Assembly (NCBI GenBank): GCA_005223045.1
Contig: NJBM01000016.1
Span: forward strand, 1-64,000
Origin: Planctomycetes bacterium B3_Pla
GTDB taxonomy: Bacteria; Planctomycetota; Phycisphaerae; Sedimentisphaerales; Anaerobacaceae
Length of the DNA: 64,000 bases
Reading direction: 5' to 3'
In this document: positions 34,622-42,495 of the stretch, in pieces
How positions within the stretch are numbered: position 1 is the first letter of the stretch
How the letters are laid out: each line of letters starts with the position of its first letter
Position numbers and translations under genes: made by a program
The notes under the pieces: model-generated
What the model saw: only the letters and a program-made list of their open reading frames with translations
The model's database searches: none
Told to the model about the DNA's origin: nothing

Positions 34622-35274
34622 TGTTCGATATTCTCTTGCATGGCTCTGAAGGATGGGCCGGGCTCACTTCGGACGAGTTCATGAGCAAATTGTCTGAGAT
34701 TTGCGACAGTCATAGAGCTGACGAGAAAGCGCTGGCTTTCGCTATCATCCTGTATGATTTCGGGGACCCGAGTATTGCCAAAGTGCTCCATGACGATGAT
34801 TACTGGAGCGCTCTCGACGAACTCTCAGGATCCTATGTGTCCGTCTTTTCTTTTCACACGAAACATGAACGCTTACATCCTGCTGAGTCCCCCGGGCTTC
34901 AGCAGAGGAAGCCTGTCAGCCGTCTTCGAGAAGCCAATCTGTCTGCGAGAGACCAGCTCGGACCGGATAGGTCATTCAAAGTCCCTGCTATTGTATTCTT
35001 TCAAGTGGTCGATTCTCAATTGGCAGGTAGTCGTGCAGTCGAGTTGCGTGCAACAACTGTCGAAGAATCATTCAAGGAAATCGAGACCATCCTCGGAGTC
35101 GTTGTTGATAGCCTTCGAGAAGTCGTTGGTGACAACAGGGATAATGCTCCAGAGATTTTCGCCCTTATCGACGACGGGCTTAGAGACATGGGAATCAAGG
35201 CTCTACCTCGCAAACTGATAAACAAGGCGAAACCTCTGAAAGCCATCTTCCGCCTGTTGGGGCTGAATGCTTGA
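34621..35274 (+). CDS. Unknown soluble protein
   Basis: AAGGAGG lies seven bases before the ATG at 34621, which overlaps the stop of the exonuclease fragment by one base. The 217-residue product has two parts: an N-terminal alpha/beta block (FDILLHGSEGWAGLTSDEFM ... DDDYWSALDELSGSYVSVFS) and a helical C-terminus (EESFKEIETILGVVVDSLRE). No family is recognised. Its place right after the STAND gene could mean an accessory role in defence, but there is no direct evidence. Confidence 0.65.
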   Translation: MFDILLHGSEGWAGLTSDEFMSKLSEICDSHRADEKALAFAIILYDFGDPSIAKVLHDDDYWSALDELSGSYVSVFSFHTKHERLHPAESPGLQQRKPVSRLREANLSARDQLGPDRSFKVPAIVFFQVVDSQLAGSRAVELRATTVEESFKEIETILGVVVDSLREVVGDNRDNAPEIFALIDDGLRDMGIKALPRKLINKAKPLKAIFRLLGLNA

Positions 35275-35520
35275 AAGGAAAAGACAGCGAACGCTCTTCT
35301 GTAATTGTACGCAGTATTACAATATTATGTACAAAATCGACCATTTGGAGTGACATCGGGAGAAAACACCTGCCTTTTTCGGCCAAAATCGAGGGTTTAT
35401 ATTAGTGATTCTGATAATAGTGCTTTTTGACCCCCGGAGGCGCCTATTTGCCACCTGCGTTTTTTAGTCAGAAACGGCGATTCTTGGAGTTGCTATCAGA
35501 GCAACTCGACGCCTCTGGAA

Positions 35521-36663
35521 TTACAGAAACTTGCGTTTGTTTTTCATAATCCAGCTTGCCAAGTTCCCTGCTTTCTCCTCAGTCTCAAGTCTCTTTCTTG
35601 GTGGCTGGGTCTTTGCGAACTCAGTGAAGATATTGACGAAATCGAACATGCTCTGATTATCTCGGTAGGGAGAGTTGAAAACCTGATCCGTGAGTTCTCC
35701 ACCAAAGCGTTCCGGATATTGACTGATCTTGTCCAAATCAAACTGCCTTATCCTCTTTCCTGTTAGCTTCTGTCGCTCGGCCCTTTCACTCTGGTATAGA
35801 GCAAAGACCTTATACACCTCTTTGGCACCGCCGGCCGCAACAAGTTTTTCAGTTGAATATGGAACTTCCATCAGTTTCTCGATAAACTTCGCTGTGCGGC
35901 CCAGAGACCTTATAACAGAAAGGATGTTCTTCTCTATCCGCATAGAGAAGGTCTCTGGCTTGCCTCGATGGTGTACGCTCCCGCGTCCGCTATTCTTGCT
36001 TGGGACCGTGAGTCCATTTGCACAGATGAGGCGGTGAACGAAATACAACACTCTTATCGCCGAATCTCCGACCAGGGAGTTACGGCACTCAATGCCGATC
36101 CTCGATACATCTGTTCCAACACCTCCACTTCCACTCACTGCGCCGGCCTTTATCTTCTGTGATAGGAGCCGAAGATGCAAACGCGTATTTATCAAATAGC
36201 TTGTCTCGAACTCGTAATTTCCAAATCCGCCTGGCAATGCTTCCTCGACCTCATCTACAAACGTTGCATTGCTGAATCCCAGATAGCTGTTTGTGACTAC
36301 CCCGGCGACAGCCATGGTCACTGAATCAAGTACAAATGAATAGCGACAGAGCCTCACTTTGGAATCATCTCGGGAGAAGTAGTCGTTCAGATTCATACTT
36401 GCAAGACCGGGATTCGGCAGATCATACAAGAATGCCGCGGGTAGCTTGAAGGTTGAGCAGAATGAACGAAAACCATCTTCATTGAAGCAAACATAATTCT
36501 CATCACTGCCATAGTGCTCGTCATACAGAAAAACGGCCCCTTTCTCGACAAAGTTCCGAATGGGAACCATAGAGAACCTATCCTTTTCAGCGGATAGATG
36601 CTTCCTCAAATCTTCAAGGGAGTCAAACACCTGCTCTTCAACGTCTTGAGTCTTAAAAGCCAT
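35521..36663 (-). CDS. DUF932-family protein
   Basis: GGAGAGGAGA before the ATG at 36663 sets the start. The 380-residue product has the DUF932 layout found on plasmids and phages: an N-terminal segment (FSMVPIRNFVEKGAVFLYDE), a central domain with VTNSYLGFSNATFVDEVEEA, and the family signature VLYFVHRLICANGLTVP. Its biochemical role is not known; these genes travel with integrative elements. A terminator-type hairpin lies in its leader (36704-36732). Confidence 0.75.
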   Translation of the reverse strand: MAFKTQDVEEQVFDSLEDLRKHLSAEKDRFSMVPIRNFVEKGAVFLYDEHYGSDENYVCFNEDGFRSFCSTFKLPAAFLYDLPNPGLASMNLNDYFSRDDSKVRLCRYSFVLDSVTMAVAGVVTNSYLGFSNATFVDEVEEALPGGFGNYEFETSYLINTRLHLRLLSQKIKAGAVSGSGGVGTDVSRIGIECRNSLVGDSAIRVLYFVHRLICANGLTVPSKNSGRGSVHHRGKPETFSMRIEKNILSVIRSLGRTAKFIEKLMEVPYSTEKLVAAGGAKEVYKVFALYQSERAERQKLTGKRIRQFDLDKISQYPERFGGELTDQVFNSPYRDNQSMFDFVNIFTEFAKTQPPRKRLETEEKAGNLASWIMKNKRKFL

Positions 36664-36703
36664 TTTGGTTCTCCTCTCCAATTGCTCAAAATCTTGGCCC
36701 TAC

Positions 36704-36732
36704 GAAAAAAGGGCACCGCTACATCGTGCCCT
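36704..36732 (-). terminator. Terminator-type hairpin upstream of the DUF932 gene
   Basis: On the minus strand GGGCAC-9 nt-GTGCCC is followed by TTTTTTC. It lies 41 bp before the DUF932 start, so it either ends an unseen upstream transcript or attenuates this gene. Confidence 0.6.
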
Positions 36733-36950
36733 ACTGAGGCCCGCTAAAGCCTTATCGGAACACGCGAGCGATGCCCCTAAGCCCGCAGGCAAAGGAGCAC
36801 CGACCTTTGTGCGTTTCCGATTTGAAATACTTAGCGGTTTCAGTAGGAACGCTAAAAGTTCAGCACTTAGTATTAAATTGTTATCCTTGATTGTAGTTTC
36901 TGAGTACCAGCCAATCAAGCCAAATCAAGGCTATATGTTGACATTTGAGG

Positions 36951-36972
36951 CCAAAATACGTAGAATCCACAA
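36951..36972 (+). promoter_or_regulatory. Candidate FixJ-type regulator box
   Basis: AAAA-TACGTA-GAAT-CCACAA on the + strand, the reverse complement of the box near 17100, facing the small gene at 36974. No good -10 is seen at the expected position, and a gene starting at 36974 would lie under the promoter. Confidence 0.4.
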
Positions 36973-36973
36973 T

Positions 36974-37222
36974 ATGGAAAGAGTCGAAATACAGCAGATC
37001 GCGGCTTATCTCAAAGACCTTGAGGAGGGCCTTGACGAGTGGGATTATCACGGGCCAGCTACACTCGGCGATCTGAACCGGCTATACGTGATTATCACCC
37101 ACTTGATGAAGGCTACGTACGAGATCGAGGACCAAGAGCTAAAACCGCTGCTGGCAACGTTGGAATACAAGGCCCGCCGGTGCAAACAGTGTATCGAGGC
37201 AAGGCTGGCTGTGAGGAATTGA
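36974..37222 (+). CDS. Small helical protein
   Basis: An 82-residue frame with protein-like composition (EIQQIAAYLKDLEEGLDEWD ... TLEYKARRCKQCIEARLAVR). Three amphipathic helices are likely. No ribosome binding site precedes the ATG and the regulator box touches it, so start and reality are both uncertain. An in-frame extension to 36665 crosses the divergent promoter region and is unlikely. Confidence 0.42.
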   Translation: MERVEIQQIAAYLKDLEEGLDEWDYHGPATLGDLNRLYVIITHLMKATYEIEDQELKPLLATLEYKARRCKQCIEARLAVRN

Positions 37223-37326
37223 CTGTGTGCTGGCAGGGGGTTTCTGTTGAATTGAAGCGGGCGGCTGTTAGAATGGTGAAGCTGGACGTAGTCGTGTTTA
37301 TGGCAAATTTCAGATAAGATTTGGTG

Positions 37327-38061
37327 ATGGAATTCAGCGATTTCCCTACCGATGGAAAATGGAAATATGAAAAAGGGGTCCTTACGACAAATCTGTCGTG
37401 TTGGGCTGACTTCTATTCCACAATAAAAGAGTTGCGGGCCTTCCCGGACTACAAGAAACTCGTTTGGCGCGGTCAGAGACGAGATGACCCATTATTGTCC
37501 ACTTTCGACCGCGACTTGAAGAAGAAAAGTCCGGAGAACGATGAGGATAAGCGGGAACGGCTCTTAGATGAGCATTTGAAGAACTTCAAGAGTGTGCGAC
37601 GCAAAGTGTTCGGCAACGGCATCAATGAAGGGACATGCGACGATGATTTGTGGGCTATTGGGCAGCACTATGGAATGCTCACCCCGCTTCTTGATTGGAC
37701 GCATTGTCCCTTTATAGCAGCATATTTTGCATTTCATAAAAAGGGAGAAGAAGATCACACCAAATATCGCGTGGTATACGGCCTGCACAGGGGAGTACGA
37801 AGGTTACTGCGGATAATGAAGAAAGGCAAAATGAGAATTGGGCGGGATCATCTTGTCGAGTTTCCGTCTCCAAGCCCTGTTGTTGACCATAGACTCAGAG
37901 CACAAAAAGGATTATTCACCAGAGCTTTGAACGGGGTGGATATCAAAACGAATGTTGTTAGGAGATTTGAAGCGAAGAGACCAGGCCGCGTTTTCCTTAT
38001 TGAGATCAATATTCCAGATGTAGAACGCAAGAAATGCCTTAAACCCGGATTTCCCAAATAG
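37327..38061 (+). CDS. FRG-domain protein, 3' end replaced by an IS element
   Basis: The FRG domain is clear: LVWRGQRRDDPLLSTFDRD near the start, then WAIGQHYGMLTPLLDWTHCP and FIAAYFAF. The domain name comes from its Phe-Arg-Gly motif; such proteins occur on mobile elements and near toxins and defence genes, with no settled function. After residue 238 (VERKKCL) the frame enters the left inverted repeat of the IS at 38044, so the last six residues and the stop come from the IS. The native C-terminus is lost. Confidence 0.75.
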   Translation: MEFSDFPTDGKWKYEKGVLTTNLSCWADFYSTIKELRAFPDYKKLVWRGQRRDDPLLSTFDRDLKKKSPENDEDKRERLLDEHLKNFKSVRRKVFGNGINEGTCDDDLWAIGQHYGMLTPLLDWTHCPFIAAYFAFHKKGEEDHTKYRVVYGLHRGVRRLLRIMKKGKMRIGRDHLVEFPSPSPVVDHRLRAQKGLFTRALNGVDIKTNVVRRFEAKRPGRVFLIEINIPDVERKKCLKPGFPK

Positions 38062-39725
38062 TACGTGACAAATGAACTGTAATTTCATAGTGTAGAGCCT
38101 ATGGAGACCGCTCAAGCCACTTTCGACCCTATGATACGGGAGAACCCAATGGGTGAAGCACGCAAGGACGCGCTGAGGCTCGATTTTGACCGTAAACTGA
38201 AACTCGAATTTCATGGGACCAAGGTCACCAGTGACGCCGGACTGTTGGCCTATCGGGAGCTTGATGAGACACTCGGCTTGACCTCGACGATTGACTTAGA
38301 ACTTCGTGACATTCGAACAGGAAAGAACACGCAACACAGTCTTGCCGCTTTACTCAGACAGTCGATATACAGCAGGCTTGCTGGCTATGACGACACCAAT
38401 GACGCCGAACGCCTATGCGTTGATCCTGCGATGCGGCATATTGCAGGGGGGAGAGCCATCGAACGCTCCGCCGCCTCAACCAGTGCAATGGGCAGATTTG
38501 AAACAGAGATACTGACTCAGTCCAAGAACCTGGAGCTATTGATGAACCTGGCAGGTAAATGGATAGACCGAATACACCAGCGGAAGTCACTCAAGCAGAT
38601 TATCCTTGATATGGACAGCTCTGTCAGCCCGACCTACGGCAATCAGGAAGGCACTGCTTACAACGGTTACTTCCAATGCATGTGTTATCACCCATTGTTC
38701 TGTTTCAATCAGTATGGCGATTTGGAGCGAGCACTTCTTCGCAATGGAAATGTCCATAGTGCCGATGACTGGCGACGTTTACTGGAGCCGATTGTCAATC
38801 GTTATCGAGGTTATGACATCCTCCGATTCTTCCGTGGCGATGCAGCCTTTGCTGATCCCAAGATGTATCGCTATCTCGAAGCAGAGGGATATTTTTATGC
38901 CATCCGGCTGAAGGGCAATCAAATCCTACACGGCAAGATCGAGCATTTGCTCAGACGGCCTGTGGGGCGTCCACCGAAGAAGCCGATTGTTCTGTATCAT
39001 AGCTTTCGGTATCAAGCAGCCAGTTGGAAGATCGCTCGCAAAGTCGTCGCTAAGATGGAGTGGCATGCGGGAGAGCTTTTTCCAAGGGTCAACTTCATAG
39101 TCACAAACCTCCGGTGGAGATCGAGCAATGTCGTGAAGTTCTATAACAAGCGAGGCACGGCCGAGCAGTGGATCAAGGAAGGCAAGTACGCCTTGAACTG
39201 GACGCGGCTTTCTTGCCATGATTTCGTGGATAATCAGGTTCGCCTTCAGTTGTTTGCCTTGGCCTACAACTTGGGCAATTTCTTGAGGCGTCTGGCCTTG
39301 CCCAAGTCGGTGAAGAAATGGTCGCTGCGAACGCTGCGTGAGAAGCTGATCAAGATTGGAGCCAAGGTGATCAGTCATTCACGTTATGTGATATTTCAGA
39401 TGGCCGAAGTGGCTGTGCCGCAGACGCTCTTTTGGGAAATCCTTGGCCGAATCCGGCAGTTGCGTTTTTTGGCAATATCTGCGGGGCCGGGATGATGCGT
39501 GTAACTGCTGAAAACCGGGTCCGAGAAGGGAGGGCAACAGTAGCGGTGTGCCCAAATAACAGGAGAAAACAGGTTCTCGACACAATTGCTGGGCCTTTTT
39601 GGTGTTTTGTGCGGCAGGGTATGTTGAGACCGCCGGAATGTTGTTGAAATTGAGATGAAATCTTTGTGTTATGGGACTTGTGGCAAGCAGGAGTGCTTCC
39701 GTGAAATGTATATGGGAAATCCCGG
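38044..39725 (+). mobile_element. IS1380-family insertion sequence
   Basis: The ends carry imperfect inverted repeats, CCCGGATTTCCCAAATA on the left and CCGGGATTTCCCATATA on the right, read inward. The 1.68-kb length and single IS1380-type transposase fit the family. A target duplication is not clear: flanks read CTTAAA on the left and TTAGA on the right. It interrupts the FRG gene. Confidence 0.8.
38101..39495 (+). CDS. IS1380-family transposase
   Basis: The 464-residue protein opens with the family's typical KLEFHGTKVTSDAGLLAYRE and LDETLGLT. The DDE residues lie in LDMDSS (first Asp), FFRGDAAFADP (second Asp) and the WIKEGKYALNWTRLSCHDF segment (Glu), and the LFALAYNLGNFLRRL helix follows. 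The frame is intact, so the element may be active. A later start at 38152 (MGEARKDAL) is possible; neither ATG has a strong ribosome binding site. Confidence 0.88.
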   Translation: METAQATFDPMIRENPMGEARKDALRLDFDRKLKLEFHGTKVTSDAGLLAYRELDETLGLTSTIDLELRDIRTGKNTQHSLAALLRQSIYSRLAGYDDTNDAERLCVDPAMRHIAGGRAIERSAASTSAMGRFETEILTQSKNLELLMNLAGKWIDRIHQRKSLKQIILDMDSSVSPTYGNQEGTAYNGYFQCMCYHPLFCFNQYGDLERALLRNGNVHSADDWRRLLEPIVNRYRGYDILRFFRGDAAFADPKMYRYLEAEGYFYAIRLKGNQILHGKIEHLLRRPVGRPPKKPIVLYHSFRYQAASWKIARKVVAKMEWHAGELFPRVNFIVTNLRWRSSNVVKFYNKRGTAEQWIKEGKYALNWTRLSCHDFVDNQVRLQLFALAYNLGNFLRRLALPKSVKKWSLRTLREKLIKIGAKVISHSRYVIFQMAEVAVPQTLFWEILGRIRQLRFLAISAGPG

Positions 39726-39907
39726 TTAGATTCTCTATGATTTGGCCTATTCCTGGGGTATTCTGACAGTAATCCTGGCCGAGTGTATGCCAAAACTATT
39801 GAAAACTGACTTCATCCGGTGTTATTTGGGGGTCAATGAGGTGCACGAGTGTCGGCTATGGAGCTCAATGGGAAATCTCAGTCAAATGAAGTTCTGGAGT
39901 ATGTGGC

Positions 39908-41209
39908 ATGACTGACGAGGCAAGAAGAAAACGCGGCGGACTTCGGCCCTGGCATGTGGCACTGGCGATTGTCAGCCTGTTGATCGTGACGGTCGTTCTG
40001 TGGATGGTCGCCAAGGGTAGCAGCATCAAACGGCAGTTGGCCGAGATTCGGGCCCAGGGTCATCCGACCAGCCTTGTCGAACTATCCGAGATGAATCAGC
40101 TGCCGCCCGGGGTCGAGAACGCCGCGCCGCTGTATGAAGACGCTTTCATTGTCTACGTCAAGCCTACCGATCCGGACAACACGCCGTACGCTGGGTCGGG
40201 GGAGTTGCCTCCGAGAGGTCAGCCACTTCCTGAGGCGATGGTCTCGGTGATTGAGGGTTACTTGGCTGACAACCAGGAGACGCTTGATCTGCTCAGACAG
40301 GCCGCCGCGATCGAGCATTGCCACTATGATTGGGACATGGCGCGGGGGCTGCCGGATCTCAAGCACCTCAGATATGGCGCATTCCTGCTGGTCACCGCGG
40401 CCCGCCTCAGCGCCCATCGAGGTGACGCCGAAGCGGCGCTGGCCTATATCGACGATGGGCTGCACCTGGCGCGATCGGTTCGGAGGGAGCCGGCCCTGAT
40501 CAGCTATCTCATCCATATCGCTTCCACGGCGCTGTCCCTGCGCAGCCTGGAACAGACCCTGAGTGTCACGCCGCTCACCGATGAACAACTGGTCAGAGTC
40601 GACCGGATGCTGACTGAGGCCGGCGCGGCGAGCGACTTCACACAGGCCTTGATTTCGGAGCGATGCTACACGATCGAGTTTATCCAGAACCCGTCACTAA
40701 CCGGCGGGGCTGGAGTACGAATGCGGTCCATCCCGATCCTGGGCCGCGTCGGGCTGGCCGACATGCTGGACTACATGGCCGACTGCATTGAAGCCTCCAA
40801 GCTGCCTCAGGATCAGCGTGTCGCCCGGTTTCGGCAGATCGGAGACGAGTTGGAGGGTATGGGGTTTCTCCATGTACTCGCCAAAACGCTGGCGCCGGCC
40901 CTGTCACGTGTGGCTGAACTAGACCTGCGTTTCCAAGCCGACATCGATATGGCCCGCACGGCCGTAGCCATCGAGCGATACCGGCTGGCCAAAGGCGCCC
41001 TGCCGAAAGACTTGGCGACCTTGATCCCCGACTACCTGGAGCAAGTCCCCATCGACCCCTTTGATGGCCAACCGATCCGTTACCACCGAACCGAACCCGG
41101 GTACCGCCTGTACAGCGTCTTTGAAGACGGCCAGGACAACGACGGCAAAGGCAAAGACGAGGTTGACCGCAACAACCCCCACGACTGGCCCTTTATCGTC
41201 GCGCGATAG
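39908..41209 (+). CDS. Membrane-anchored protein with TPR-like body and pilin-like tail
   Basis: After a basic N-terminus comes one membrane segment (ALAIVSLLIVTVVLWMVAKG). A helical body of about 330 residues has TPR-like pairs (AFLLVTAARLSAHRGDAEAA). The C-terminal 70 residues (ALPKDLATLIPDYLEQVPID, then PFDGQPIRYHRTEPGYRLYS) match the tail seen in planctomycete relatives of GspG/type II pseudopilins. The gene is more GC-rich than its neighbours and so looks like host sequence between two mobile segments. Function unknown. Confidence 0.78.
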   Translation: MTDEARRKRGGLRPWHVALAIVSLLIVTVVLWMVAKGSSIKRQLAEIRAQGHPTSLVELSEMNQLPPGVENAAPLYEDAFIVYVKPTDPDNTPYAGSGELPPRGQPLPEAMVSVIEGYLADNQETLDLLRQAAAIEHCHYDWDMARGLPDLKHLRYGAFLLVTAARLSAHRGDAEAALAYIDDGLHLARSVRREPALISYLIHIASTALSLRSLEQTLSVTPLTDEQLVRVDRMLTEAGAASDFTQALISERCYTIEFIQNPSLTGGAGVRMRSIPILGRVGLADMLDYMADCIEASKLPQDQRVARFRQIGDELEGMGFLHVLAKTLAPALSRVAELDLRFQADIDMARTAVAIERYRLAKGALPKDLATLIPDYLEQVPIDPFDGQPIRYHRTEPGYRLYSVFEDGQDNDGKGKDEVDRNNPHDWPFIVAR

Positions 41210-41263
41210 CCACGCCTGCTTGAACCGATTGCGGGTGGACCAGAGGCCTAGCAGTGTCTCTGA

Positions 41264-41291
41264 TAGAAATACGTATTTGCCGCAATTGACA
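41264..41291 (+). promoter_or_regulatory. Candidate FixJ-type box abutting a -35 element
   Basis: TACGTA (41270-41275)-TTTG-CCGCAA (41280-41285), directly followed by a perfect TTGACA (41286-41291). No good -10 lies 17-18 bp further. Nothing else in 41210-41504 is supported except the dispersed repeat at 41306-41346. Confidence 0.5.
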
Positions 41292-41504
41292 AATCGCCTC
41301 TTAGAATTGAGATGAGATTGTGGTATTATGAAACTTGAAGTTTGCAGGTTAAATCACTGGAAAATGAAAAAAGAGATATCTATCATGCAACTATGTTTCC
41401 AGACAAATGGGGTGTAGCGTACTATTGCAACTTGAAATTGTCCGATATGTGTCGTCAATAGGCTCACCGTAGACTTTTGGTGATATGAGACGTTGAGGCA
41501 TATA

Positions 41505-41708
41505 ATGAGGCGTGAAAAACAGACAACGAAAGCCTTCTACAAGCACAGCGAAACCGACCAGGTCCTCGTTATCGAGCGAAGGTGCGACGGAGCAATAGTC
41601 GGCTCTTGTCCGGCCACAGAGCCGCTCAAGAACCTGGACAGCTACCAGTGTAGCCTGGACGCTAACCTGTGGATACAGGAGAGCAGCGATAGGCTGGAGT
41701 TGATGTGA
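41505..41708 (+). CDS. Small Cys-containing protein
   Basis: A 67-residue frame (REKQTTKAFYKHSETDQVLV ... IERRCDGAIVGSCPATEPLK). GAGG lies at a usable distance from the ATG at 41505. It has three Cys and no membrane segment. It stands between the host-like gene and the phage-like element and may belong to either. No family recognised. Confidence 0.45.
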   Translation: MRREKQTTKAFYKHSETDQVLVIERRCDGAIVGSCPATEPLKNLDSYQCSLDANLWIQESSDRLELM

Positions 41709-41775
41709 GATAGAAGGCGCAAAAGGCGAAGGCAAAACGGACCGAAGAAATTTTGAAAAAAACTTCGGAAAGGGA

Positions 41776-41803
41776 TTGACTCCTCGCAATCTGCACTTAC
41801 AAT
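41776..41803 (+). promoter_or_regulatory. Sigma-70 promoter of the phage-like element
   Basis: TTGACT at 41776-41781 and TACAAT at 41798-41803, spacer 16 bp. It would start a transcript about 41810, running into the terminator at 41862-41908. Confidence 0.55.
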
Positions 41804-41809
41804 TACAAC

Positions 41810-41908
41810 TTGTAGTAATTATTGAAAATTGAATACGCTTTAGGGACAATCTGAAAAACAGAAGCCCTGCTAATCCGGTTAACGCCGGACGGCAGGGCTT
41901 TTTTTTTT
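41810..41908 (+). ncRNA. Short transcript bounded by promoter and strong terminator
   Basis: Between the promoter at 41776 and the terminator hairpin (AAGCCCTGC at 41862-41870 pairing with GCAGGGCTT at 41892-41900, then ten T) lies about 100 nt without a frame. An inner stem CCGG/CCGG sits in the loop. The next gene starts at 41957 with its own ribosome binding site. The region could be a small RNA or a terminated leader that needs antitermination for element expression. Confidence 0.45.
41862..41908 (+). terminator. Strong rho-independent terminator
   Basis: A 9-bp GC-rich stem (AAGCCCTGC/GCAGGGCTT) with a structured 21-nt loop, followed by an unbroken run of T. This is the clearest intrinsic terminator of the window. 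Confidence 0.85.
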
Positions 41909-41956
41909 GGGGCCCGACTCAAACAAATCTTAACATGAAATTTTGGAGGTTCTGTT

Positions 41957-42163
41957 ATGAAGACGCTATTAACCACTGGCAGGATTGCTGCGGACACTGG
42001 CGCTCACAGGGATCAAGTCTGCTATGCCATTCGGCGATTGCGAATCAAGCCAGTTGGGGTGGCGGGGCCGGCGAATATTTACCCTGCTACGACCACGAAA
42101 AAAGTCAAGCAATACTTAGAGTCCGATCATCGCCGAAAGGAGCCGGCCAGATGCACCGCTTGA
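41957..42163 (+). CDS. Small winged-helix DNA-binding protein
   Basis: GGAGG precedes the ATG. The 68 residues (LLTTGRIAADTGAHRDQVCY, then AIRRLRIKPVGVAGPANIYP) have the MerR/excisionase helix-turn-helix pattern and resemble the protein at 53356 in the neighbouring element (FTTGQIAEMLREPPTRVEYI). First gene after the terminator; likely a regulator or excision factor. Confidence 0.7.
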   Translation: MKTLLTTGRIAADTGAHRDQVCYAIRRLRIKPVGVAGPANIYPATTTKKVKQYLESDHRRKEPARCTA

Positions 42164-42492
42164 CCGTACAAAAAACGAAAGCCGGTGCTGGGGGGCGACC
42201 GGCTCGGTACGATGAACTATCGAGCACACACTACCGCCCCCACAGAGGTTCGTCAAGGAGTATTTTCAAGAATTTTCTGCCCCGATATCGCCGCGTTGGC
42301 ACGAAGCCAGCGAATCGCGTGAATGACGTTCGGAAGGCTATGTATATGTCTATGGACGAAAAACAAACTGTCGAGGAACGCGAGAAGCAAATTGCGAAGC
42401 TGATCGAAACCAGCACCGAAAAATACAAACAGGCTATTCAGCGTGGCCGAAAGGCCGGCCAAGAGCTGCGCCGAGACGCGGAGAAACTTTGA
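42151..42492 (+). CDS. Small basic helical protein
   Basis: AAGGAG precedes the ATG at 42151, which overlaps the previous gene by 13 bp. The 113-residue product has a basic N-terminal half and a highly charged helix at the end (DEKQTVEEREKQIAKLIETS, then EKYKQAIQRGRKAGQELRRD). Translation could also start at 42340. No family recognised. Confidence 0.55.
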   Translation: MHRLTVQKTKAGAGGRPARYDELSSTHYRPHRGSSRSIFKNFLPRYRRVGTKPANRVNDVRKAMYMSMDEKQTVEEREKQIAKLIETSTEKYKQAIQRGRKAGQELRRDAEKL

Positions 42493-42495
42493 CAG

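Noticed and set aside
36665..36973. An in-frame extension of the small gene at 36974
   Set aside because: It runs through the promoter region and leader hairpin of the divergent DUF932 gene and has no start signal.
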